64,000 bases of DNA from positions 45,381,105-45,445,104 of the forward strand of contig OY829542.1 of the NCBI GenBank assembly GCA_963691705.1, given 5' to 3'. The notes beneath the pieces were generated by a model that saw nothing but the letters and a program-made list of their open reading frames with translations, did not search any database and was not told where the DNA came from. Shown here piece by piece: positions 55,279-64,000 of the stretch (positions are counted from its first letter, which is position 1; every line of letters begins with the position of its first letter). This stretch comes from Viola odorata (Eukaryota > Streptophyta > Magnoliopsida > Malpighiales > Violaceae). The translations under genes were made by a program, and so were the position numbers.

Positions 55279-56628
55279 ATGGCCGCGAATCCGGAAGCAT
55301 CCATACCTAAAGGCATATATTATCGTGAGCTATCGGTACCATCCTTCATGGAAGAGCAAGCATCTTTATGTGTGGAGGAGTGTGAGAGCGATTGGCAAAT
55401 CCCCGTAATCAAATACTTGAAACACGAGGAACTGCCTGAGGATACCGCTGAAAAGAAGAAGGTACTGAGATAGGCAGCTCGTTGTACGTACTATGACGGG
55501 GATCTAATCCGAAGGTGTTTTTCTCACCCTGCCGCCAAATGCATAACTGAGCAAGAGGGTCTTCACACCTTGCGCGAAATCCATGAAGGGGTATGTGGGA
55601 TGCACGTGTCAGGCGGTACCCTGGCAGCACAGGTCTTTCGATCCGGATTCTACTGGCCCACCATCCGAAGAGATTGCCACAACTATGTGCAAACCTGCCC
55701 TAAGTGCCAGGAGTTTGCCAAGATTCCTCGGCTGCCCGCCACTGAAATATCTGAAATTATCGCCCCTTGTCCTTTTGCTAAATGGGGGATCGATATCCTA
55801 GGCCCATTCCCAAAGGCAAGGTCTCAACTGAAATTCGTGATAGTGGCGGTAGACTATTTCACTAAGTGGGCGGAAGCTGAAGCGGTCGCCACAATCACGG
55901 CAGAAAAAACTTGGCGTTTTCTCAAGTATCAAGTTATCATGAGCTGAAGCGTGCCTCGTATTCTTGTCAGCGATAATGGGACGCAGTTCACCAGCCAGTT
56001 CTTCAAAGACCAGTGCTCAGAATTTAGAATCGAGCAACGCTTTTCCTCCGTGGCTCATCCGCAAACTAATGGACGGGCGAAAGTAACCAATCGGAGCATC
56101 CTTAGCGGCATCAAGAAAAACCTAGACGGGTCTAAAAAGAAATGGGCTGATGAGCTACCATACGTGATGTGGGCATATCGCATGACCGTTAAGACTACCA
56201 CCGGAGAAACACCTTTCGCGTTGGCCTTCGGGACCGAAGCCGTTACACCGGTGGAAATTGGAACCATGAGCCTGCGGGTAGCTCACTTTCGGGAGGAACT
56301 GAATGAGGAAAGGTTACGAGCTAACCTGGACGCGTTACCAGAAGTCCGAGAGGAAATCCTTCTGAAAACGCAACATTACAAACGAAAGATGGCCCGTTAT
56401 CATAACAGGCGCATCAAAGAACGGTTGCTGAAACCCGGAGACCTGGTGCTCAGAGACAAGCGAGCGGCAGGGCAACGTATGGGAAAACTCAGTCCAAACT
56501 GGGATGGACCATATCGGGTCGACCACGTTGTCGGGAAAGGAGCCTATCATCTGGAGACTCTCGATGGTACACCCTTATCCAACTCTTGGAATATCGCTCG
56601 CTTGAAGTTATGTTACTCTAGAATTTGA
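55279..56628 (+). pseudogene. Integrase of the Tat/Retand-like element, catalytic Glu lost
   Basis: The zinc-binding part is HEGVCGMHVSG...CPKCQ. The core has Asp in WGIDILGP and Asp in VSDNGTQF. The third catalytic residue is changed: NGRAKVTN stands where NG.AEVTN is expected, so Glu is Lys (AAA at 56080-56082). A TAG at 55471-55473 and a TGA at 55945-55947 also interrupt the frame; both fit C-to-T. The C-terminal part includes LKPGDLVL, LSPNWDGPYRV and NIARLKLCYS, the usual tail. The true end is TGA at 56626-56628. Confidence 0.83.
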
Positions 56629-57737
56629 TTTTATCTGCACCTTTGATTTATGTCAACCCTAACCATGACTAACGCTCGATGAAAGAGCTTTCGTGGAAGT
56701 TTGTGGTTGTCTTTGTGCAGATAAAAAAGGGGGTATTTTGGGGAAGTGAAAAGTCCTATCCTTGTGATGGCCGGTCTTGATCAGATGGCCCATTAAGTGA
56801 GGGCACTACCCATCATACCTTGAATTAGCATCGGATTGAAAGATCCTGGACGCCCCCGGGGGTGAAAAGTCCTATCCTTGTGATGACCGATCTTGATCAG
56901 ATGGCTCATTAAGTGAGGGCACCACCCGGCATCTTTGGGAGTGAAAAGTCCTTTTCTTGTACTGACCGTTCTCGTGGAGACGGCCCAACAAGATGAGGCA
57001 CGCCCCAAAGAAATAGAAACTCCGTTCTAGAAACAAGAATCCTATCTTAATGACTGGGCTACTAACGCTAAGCCATTAAGTAAGGACACGGTTCTAGACG
57101 CGAGGGAAACGCCCAAAAGTGAAAATTCCCTAGCCTTGTGATAGCCGTCCCGATCCGACAACTCACTAAGACGAGGCACTTTAAGGGCCGATCGTGAAAT
57201 TAGGGAAACGCGGAGAATCATGAAATCCCGGCTAGTAACCAGATGAGTAATCCCTGGTGAAGTGTAGAGCTGATAGCGAAAGCGATTCCCGCGGGTTCCA
57301 GGGTAACGCCCTATGATGGCAGCGAAAAGGCTCCTACGGGTAATTACTATCCCTCGTTACATGTTTTTGTTACTGATGATTTACAGTTGAGAATGCGCAG
57401 AATACTTTTTGGGCAGTGGAAGGAGTGAGGATCTCGTAAGCTGAGATATCGCTAGTCTTATCGAGAAAGTTAACCCAATACCAAATTCTGTAATTTTGGT
57501 GGGAGCACTAAGGATCTGTTCGGATAAGTAAGCGCATTGGGAAGACATGGCGAAGATAACGCCAAAGGAGTTTGCGAGGAGGCAACTAAATAAAGGAAAG
57601 TCAGCAATAAAAGTGGCTTGACCATATCGAAATGTTTAAAGGGGGCTACAAAGTACAAACTTCGGTGGTCAAAATAATAAACAAAAATTTAGTGACGCTT
57701 GATCACTAAGGAAAGAGCTATAAAGCCTCAAAGCATG
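56629..57737 (+). repeat. Region between pol and antisense gene A, with diverged repeats
   Basis: A purine tract AAAAAAGGGGG lies at about 56724. Three or more diverged units with GTGAAAAGTCCTATCCTTGTGATG and GATCAGATGGC.CATTAAGTGAGG begin near 56746, 56861, 56938 and 57117. No gene is seen. 57200-57737 is unremarkable and presumably holds the 3' end of gene A's transcript. Confidence 0.6.
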
Positions 57738-60098
57738 TCAACCTTCGGGGTGCCTCCGTTTCCAGCCTGCCGCCTTAGCTTGGCGAAAGCCCTCCTCATT
57801 AAGGTGGCCAGATCTTCGTTCGAAGGCGGCAGTGACCTCATCAGGTTTGTATGCGTCGACCCCATGGGCTTCCTCAAAGCAAGCGACCAAAATAGAGGTA
57901 GTTTGCTCGACATGCCACAGGCTCCTATCAGCCGACTCTTCCTCCAGGGTAGCTTTCTCCTTGGCCAGGGATGACTTCTCATTCTCCAAGGCAGTAACTT
58001 TGGCCCTCTCCACTGCTAAGGCGACAGATTGCTCTTCTTTCTGCTTCTGATGAGCCAGTAATAAGTTTGTACGCTCCTCCAGCAACTTTTTCTTCTCATT
58101 CTGCTCTCGCGCTAATTCTTCCAAAGTAGAGGAAAGAGAGGCAGCCTGACGTCGCGCCTCCTCTGCCCAGTAATGGAATTTCATCAAATTAGTGAAAAGG
58201 TTGGTGCGCAAGGAGTTCTCCCTATCAAACTCGGTTTTAGAAAGAAAAGCGTCACGTTCTGCCGCAGACGCCAATACCTGGGAAGACAATAAAGTCGAAA
58301 CTTCATCCGAGCCATCACCCCCCAATGCCACCAAACCGGTGTTACGAAAATCATACAGTCCAACTTGATGGGTTACAGAGCTAACCCCACCTATCGGACT
58401 AAGATCCGCCACAAAGTTGAAGGTGGTACCTCCTTCGCCATAACGATCCCGCAGAGGAATGCTCAAAGGAGCAAACGCCAGAGGAGAAGGAAGGTGAACC
58501 TAGGTGGACGAACCCCCTGGAGCAAGATAAGCACCATGAGGCTGATAGCCTGAAAAATCCTGCAAGACCTCTTGATACCCCGGATTAGAGGAATATGCGT
58601 GAGCGGGACCGCCGAAAGTATTGGGCGAAACCCCGAAGGTATCGCCTGTGCACAAGTTCTCCAAAAATTCTGACTGATTCCCTCCCTAGGGAACAGCCGT
58701 AGAGTCGAACCCGTCCGCAGGCCTGTTCCCCATCCCGGTGGTAGAGGAAGATGGATTTCTGCCCCCATCTTCCGGCCGCTGTCTCTTCTTGGAGCCAGTC
58801 AGCACGTATCCTATATTCATATCGCCTGAGGGAGGAACGGAGGTAGCGACAACGGTAGTGTCCTGCCAAGAACGCAATATGAAATATAGAAAAGAGAAAT
58901 CAAACGATGACAGGCGTCAAAATATAGCATATCATGGCTAAAAGGCACCCTTACTGTATCAGTGTGGGGAAGAGGTGCTTCTGAAGAGCCTGTCGCGTCT
59001 GGAGAAGGTGTAAGAGCGGCAACGCTTCTCATTTTTCTCTTCTTTTTTCCTTTGGCAATGGCCTTAGGAGCCTTAGAAGAAGAAGAAGGCTGGGCAGGAG
59101 GAGCAGCGATGGTCACAAGGGGAACGCCTGAAGGGATGTCAGGATCCCTCACACCGACCGAAGAAGAGGAAACTTGAACAAGAGTAGCGGAAGTAGCCGG
59201 AAGATCGGTAGGATTGTCAGTCGCTTCCGTGGAAGTAGCTCTCTCCTTTTCTTCTCGCTCTTGAGCACTTTTCAAGCATCTCCTTACGCTCTCAGGTTTA
59301 TAGTTGGGATCCGTCGCTGCGAAAGCATAAAATAGCGTCAGCATTAGTATCAGCGATAACAAAGAAAGGAGTAACGCGACAGTCACGTTTAACACAAGAT
59401 CGAATGTCCATTCTACAAGCCACTTGACGGATATGAACGCTGATTTCCAGTTTGAGCAATGTGTTTAACCAGTCTTGCTCACGTTTCGGAAGGGTCCCTG
59501 GTCGGCTCCAGACGTTGTCATCCACGTTTTGATTAAAACCAGATCGCCACCAGGAACCAAGATCTCCAGGAAGATCTATCACAAAAAACTCCTTTTTCCA
59601 GCCATCAACGGAAGACTCGATATGGAGGAGTTTCCAAGTAAAAGACTTCAGAGAGTCATCGTCAAAACGGGGCGATATCGTTATCACCCCCCGGCATTTC
59701 ATCAGCTTAAAAAGAGACTTAAGCAGTAGAAGGGAAGGGGAAGTAATCCCTTTGTATTTGCAAAGTTCCAGAAAAGCATAAACACAACAATATGCATTTG
59801 GGGATAGTTGGGCCGGAGTTAGATCGCCGGCAACAAGCAATTCTTTGACCAAAGAGTCAATGGGAAGCCGAAAGCCATAACGGAACATTTGCGCATACAT
59901 GACCCTACGATTGCCCGTCAAAACGCTGTTCAGACGTAGTGACTCAGGGGCAACAGTGGTTTTATAATCATCAGGAATATCAGCATTATGGGCGGCCAAA
60001 TGCTCGCGGAGAGCGGCCTTAGATGTGATAACACTAGACGTAATATCCATCCTTTTCTCATCGGCAGATTTCGACTCAGTACGGCTAGTCTTCGCCAT
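57738..60098 (-). pseudogene. Antisense gene A: gypsy-type transposon-like domain plus coiled coil
   Basis: Start at 60098 in a near-ideal context (GCCATGGCG). Exon 1 60098-59387, intron 59317-59386 (70 bp, phase 1), exon 2 59316-58955, intron 58863-58954 (92 bp, GTAAGG...GGCAG, phase 0), exon 3 58862-57738; 733 codons if spliced. The N-terminal domain has MFRYGFRLPI, QLSPNAYCCVYAFLEL, ITISPRF and GWKKEFFVIDLP, resembling the plant 'putative gypsy type transposon' family (PF04195). The middle is Ser/Pro-rich with a basic KGKKKRK; the C-terminal 190 residues form a long heptad coiled coil. TAG stops at 58686-58688 and 58500-58502 break exon 3. Function unknown; nuclear and DNA-associated roles are guesses. 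Confidence 0.75.
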
Positions 60099-60715
60099 GG
60101 CAGAATTTAAAGAATTAAAAGATGAAGAAGACGATGGAGGAGAAAGGAAATACCTTCAGAGAAAAGCACTTCAAAGAGCCTTGAATAGTGGGGAGAAAAT
60201 AAGACGGCTAAAAGAAAATATGAGAAAGCGGGATGATAAAAGAAAAGTGAAAAGAATAGATATTGGGTTTTATAACCCTAATGATCAAACGAAACGACGA
60301 ATGCCACAGTCGTTGCGTGGAAGCGGCATAAGGAACAGACTCAGGTAATGAGTGCAATCCTAGAAAAGTGCTACAACGCCTCGATTTAGGCAAAGTTCTC
60401 AAGCACGCTAGCCCGTGGCGCTGGAAGAAATAGACACGTGTACCTGCACAATCACGACCTTTCTAAGGAAAGGATAGCCAGCATTAAATGCTCTGAAAAG
60501 AAGGTACTATCTCTTGGGGAAAACAAGAGCGGTATCGTAAGAAAGGAGATAAGGCAAGAGGGCGTTGATTAAAAGAATAGCGTTGGGTCAGCTCGAAAAG
60601 GTGAAACGAAAATCAAATAGCAATGAACTACAAGTATTATCGCATAACAAGGCGTTATTACAAGACAAAGAAACAAATAAGCGGAAAATCTCCTAAATAG
60701 AGCAACCTCGATTAA
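60099..60715 (-). promoter_or_regulatory. Promoter region of antisense gene A
   Basis: The minus strand has TATAAAA at 60268-60274, about 170 bases before the ATG, and a palindromic ACACGTGT (G-box core CACGTG, 60435-60440) about 160 bases further up. 60441-60715 holds the downstream flank of gene B. Plant G-boxes bind bZIP and bHLH factors; use here is inferred. Confidence 0.45.
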
Positions 60716-62957
60716 TCATGGGCCCTCGCGAGCATCGCGATCACCATCCCTTCGCTTTTCTCCAGAAGAAGGAAGATCTCTCTCACCTTCGCCCAAATCC
60801 TTTAGTCTCTTGGAAGCGTAATCGGCCAGCACTGACGAGTCAACAGTTCCCTGGCGATAGAGACTCATAAATTCAGCGATACAAATATCCATGGTCTTGT
60901 TCTTCCACCAGGCTATCTTTGAAAACAGTTTGGCCAAATTTGCATCACGAGATGTTATCTCTTCGCGAAGGAAGATATTCTTTCTGTCAGCTACCACCAA
61001 TTCCGCCTCCAGAAGGTCTATCTTAGCCTTCCTTTTTGATCTTTCTCGAGCAAGCTCAGCGCGACAGTCGTCCAACTCCGCCCGGGTCCGCTCTTGAAGA
61101 TGCGACAGCTCCGTTACCTTCCCTAAAGCAGCATCTAGTTCTCCCTTTAAATCAAGAGAAGGTTGAACCTTGTCGCGGCGATCCTCGAAAAAGTAGTTTA
61201 ACTCGCGGAAGCAGGCCAGCATGTCAGTCAGAAGACGTGAATGGCGTACGTCGGGAGGACGCCGCAAGAACTCTTCTTTGTCCTTCGAAGAAGTAAACAT
61301 TTGCCCCACTATCGGGCCTACTGGTTCCTCTCGCGATGACGGGTCCGATACCCCTAAAGCACGGAGACCGTCGGTACCAAGGGAAGACAAGTCCAGCTGA
61401 TAAGCAATGGGGTCTTGAAGACCTTGAGGGGAAAGGTTGGTGATATATGGAGGAGAGCAATTTTTTACAAAATCACCAATGCCCGAAATCGAAGAAAGAA
61501 ACAAGGGCTGAGGCTTCCGTGGGGAAGGAGAGATGGGTTTCGGAGTTGGTAAGGTCACATCTAGAATAAAGGAGCGAATAGGGGAGCTAGGACCGCCAGA
61601 CGCCAAGGGAGAGCCCACCGCTGCCGAAGCCTCGTTGACCTTGGGAGGAATGGTAGAGGGCACCTTGGTAACTTCCGTAACTGGCAAGGGACCCGTAACG
61701 TGCGAGGCGTCAACCTCCTCGGAAGGAACCCCATTGATTTACTCCACGGAAGGAACTAGTGGGTCAGATTTCTCTTTGCGAACTCTCTTTACGAGACGCT
61801 CCGTTTCGGTAGCGATCTCTTCGCTATCGTCTTCAGTTGACTCTGCTGCAGGATCACCTTTTCTGGACCTAAGTTTCATTCGTTGGGCAAGGGTGGCATG
61901 ACGCAACTCGGAACCAGTATCCATGCTTCCGCTATCACTGTCAATCTCTTCAATCACGGGATTACTCGGGGTCACTCCCTTACCGCGAGACGGTAGCCAA
62001 TTCTCAAGGAAACGAGAAGGTCGGGCAGATGTATTGCGTGTCGCGACGGTTTTGTTTCTCCTTCCTCGCGGTGGAATAGGCGGACGACTAGACCCTTCGG
62101 GTGGAGGAGAAGGAGGTAATGTCTGAAGCGGCACCACGTTCAGAGGAGTGTCACTTTCCTCAAAGGATCGACCCTCAGCGTTACCTGCCCATAAAATATT
62201 TCAATATGACAAGTAAGTCGAAGCGATAAGGCGATAAAAGAAAAGACTCACCTACGACACACTCTGGCAATGGCCTGAACCGAGCAAATTCCCGAATGCG
62301 GAAAGGCCCTTCTATTTCTAATAAGGCGTTAACATTGGATACATCCATACTAGACAACACATCTGGTTCTCGCCAAGCGGCACTAGTAATCTTTCGGTTG
62401 AAACCACCGCGCCAATACCGAGAGGGCAAGCGAAGGGTGAAGAAGCCATTTTTCCAGTTGTCCACGTTCTCTTCGAAACCTTGAAAATTCTGCCAGAAAA
62501 ACCGAACAAGAGCACCATTCCATCTTGGGGTAATATCCACTAAGCAGTTATGGCACCTCAAGGTGAAAAATGTGCGGAACAGATCGAGCGATGGAGTGAA
62601 AATATGCTTCATCTCACATGAGCGAAGAAAGGCGTAAAGCCCACACCAGGAAGGCGGAGTTATTTGAACAAAATTGAAATCGTAGTGGTCTAGCAGTTTC
62701 AACAGAGAAGTATGAAGCGGAAGACGAAACCCGTAGGTAAACATCTTGAAATAAACCAACCGGAACGTCCCCCACATGGCATCAGTAAGCCGAGTATCCT
62801 TCAATGGGACAAAGGGGCGACATCCCGTGGGAAAAGTGATACCGTTCTCCTCTAACTCAGCCCTCAAAACCTCATTACAATAAAAAACACTACGAGCTCT
62901 CCTGACTTCGGGATCTAGAGGATTTTCGATAATTGCAGAAGGCCTAGCGCAAGACAT
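60716..62957 (-). pseudogene. Antisense gene B: diverged paralogue of gene A
   Basis: Start at 62957 (MSCARPSA). Exon 1 62957-62252, intron 62185-62251 (67 bp, GTGAGT...GGGCAG, phase 1), exon 2 62184-60716; 725 codons if spliced. The N-terminal domain aligns with gene A: MFTYGFRLPL, YAFLRSCE, DITPRW, NWKNGFFTLRLP, GGFN. The middle is basic and Ser/Pro-rich (MKLRSRKGD, VKRVRKEK), and the C-terminal part is a coiled coil with many Glu/Arg/Leu. A TAA at 61739-61741 is the only stop; the same frame continues on both sides. Intron position and phase equal those of gene A intron 1, so the two arose by duplication of one intron-bearing gene. Function unknown. Confidence 0.75.
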
Positions 62958-63420
62958 AATGGAAGAGAAAGTAAAGCTATGGCAATAGAGAAACAAAATA
63001 CCTGGAGCAGAGAACCAGTGAATCGGCCGTCGGCACCGGCGAAGCAATTGCAGTAAAATCCCTCGAGAAAAAAGAAGCACAGAAGAAAGGAAATACGAAG
63101 AATTTTGAAATATTAGCAGAAAATACTAAAAGAGAAGAGTAAACTCCTTATAAAGGTTAAACCTAAAAAAGGAACGGCCTGTGAAAACAAAACACGTGCA
63201 GAAGGGAAAAGGACGCGTGGACAGTCATCAATGTCTTTTGGGAGAAGACAGTTACTGATTGAAAACCAAAAGGCGGTTGCGTCAAGCGAAAGGCCTACTC
63301 CCGCGATAATCCTGGAAACATGAAGAAAGAAAAGCGGCAGAAGAGCGAAAAGAAATAAAAACGTCATTTTATTATTTGGGAAAGCCATACGGCATCTACA
63401 AAGAGGCATGGTATGCCCAA
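62958..63420 (-). promoter_or_regulatory. Promoter region of gene B and poly(A) signal of gene C
   Basis: The minus strand has TTTATAAGG (TATA-like, 63147-63153) about 190 bases before the gene B ATG and CACGTG at 63194-63199, about 41 bases above it. AATAAA at 63368-63373 lies about 50 bases after the gene C stop and would serve as its polyadenylation signal. Confidence 0.45.
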
Positions 63421-63852
63421 CTATTCGCCATCTGACCAGGAGATGCCATAGCAGTAGACCACGTCATCATCGTCCTCACCTAAAAGTGATGGATCTTCGT
63501 CAGCGAAAGGGAAAGGTTCCTCAACCCTCTCTCCCACGCGAGTGGATGATCGACCCGACTCCTCCTTGACAGAAGGCGACACCGCTTTAACAGTTGAACA
63601 GGCGGAAGGAGCCCTTGGCGGTGACTCGTCAGGAGGGAAAGATGTTTCTCTCCCCTTCGAAGAGAAAGAAGCAAGAGAATCAAAGAATGACTTAGATGCC
63701 TTCGCAGCATCTTTCCTCTGCCTCTTGCGGCACCGTCAGCGAACAGGTGGCCTCCAGGGAGGCGACGGAGGAGGATTATCCGAATCAGGAGAAGTCGGAG
63801 GAGTTGGTGGAGAATCTCGGGCGAACGTATCTAAAAAATAAGAATCAGCCAT
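63421..63852 (-). pseudogene. Antisense gene C: small Pro/Ser-rich protein with acidic tail
   Basis: ATG at 63852 in good context (CTCATGGCT) and stop TAG at 63421-63423 give 144 codons, with one TGA at 63736-63738 after PPWRPPVR, in a basic stretch where Arg fits (CGA-to-TGA). The N-terminus is Pro/Ser/Asp-rich, then comes a basic patch (RKRQRKD), a Ser-rich middle and an acidic end (GEDDDDVVYCYG). A GTGAGG just before the acidic end could also be a splice donor. No family recognised. Its own TATA-like box, upstream CACGTG and downstream AATAAA argue that it is a transcription unit. Confidence 0.5.
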
Positions 63853-64000
63853 GAGATCACAGAATATTAATAAAGGAAAAAGCAACAAGGGGACGAAGAA
63901 TAACGAAGGGGAGAAGATCCCTTAAATAGCCAGAAAATTGGGAAGAAAGGATCTTCGATCTTCTAACCCGACTCTTGAAAGAAGACACGTGTACAGCCTG
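63853..64000 (-). promoter_or_regulatory. Promoter region of antisense gene C
   Basis: The minus strand has CTATTTAAGG (TATA-like, 63922-63928) about 70 bases before the ATG and the palindromic ACACGTGT (CACGTG at 63986-63991), in the same AGACACGTGTAC context as upstream of gene A. Confidence 0.45.

Larger units (their letters stand above)
50524..64000 (+). mobile_element. Tat/Retand-like element with antisense genes (3' end beyond window)
   Basis: 537 bp LTR, PBS, gag, protease, RT, RNase H, archaeal-type RNase H and integrase on the plus strand, then 7 kb with three minus-strand genes. The second RNase H and DNG protease place it in the Tat lineage; short LTRs and antisense ORFs before the 3' LTR recall Retand, Grande and related families. 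It interrupts the 53 bp array after GTCAT at 50519-50523. The 3' LTR is not reached, so membership of the antisense genes rests on continuity and lineage precedent. Confidence 0.8.

Noticed and set aside
63542..63841. A 99-codon plus-strand ORF near the window end
   Set aside because: It overlaps antisense gene C, which has the better start context, TATA-like box and AATAAA signal.

Overview
This is repeat DNA from a plant nuclear genome, almost certainly a flowering plant. It is built from Ty3/gypsy LTR retrotransposons of the Ogre/Tat, Athila and chromovirus-like types. These lineages, with very long LTRs, tandem arrays in 3' untranslated regions, an intron inside pol and a second RNase H domain, are known from angiosperms. 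The species cannot be named from the sequence. I found no host gene, rRNA, tRNA or CRISPR array.

Layout. (1) 1-4658 and 25664 to about 26529 are parts of non-autonomous, probably chromovirus-derived elements. Their pol core is replaced by unfamiliar Cys/Phe-rich coding sequence. (2) 4659-25658 is a complete 21.0 kb Ogre-like element on the minus strand, with LTRs of 3935 and 3432 bp and a perfect target duplication GAAGG. It has gag, protease, a 150 bp intron, RT, two RNase H domains, integrase and a long array-filled 3' UTR. Its LTRs are about 99% alike by eye, so it is young, but its 5' LTR has lost the segment that carries the TATA box. (3) About 26530-32028 is a decayed Athila-like element on the minus strand. 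(4) 32029-40666 is a second Athila-like element on the minus strand, inserted in the gag of the first. (5) 40667-50523 is a gag-only Ogre relative on the plus strand, inserted in the protease of the second Athila. (6) 50524 to the window end is a Tat/Retand-like element on the plus strand, inserted in the 3' array of the gag-only element. Items 3 to 6 form a nest whose right-hand ends all lie beyond 64000.

The most interesting part is the 3' region of the last element, 57738-63852. It carries three genes antisense to gag-pol. Two (A and B) are diverged paralogues of about 730 codons that share a first intron at the same place and in the same phase. They have an N-terminal domain resembling the 'putative gypsy type transposon' family and a C-terminal coiled coil. 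The third (C) is a small acidic protein. Each has its own TATA-like box and an upstream CACGTG core. Antisense ORFs are known in Tat elements; this three-gene set with independent promoters looks unusual.

All copies are disabled by stops, frameshifts or deletions. Most of the stops fit C-to-T change (CGA to TGA, CAG to TAG, TGG to TAG), as expected of methylated plant repeats.
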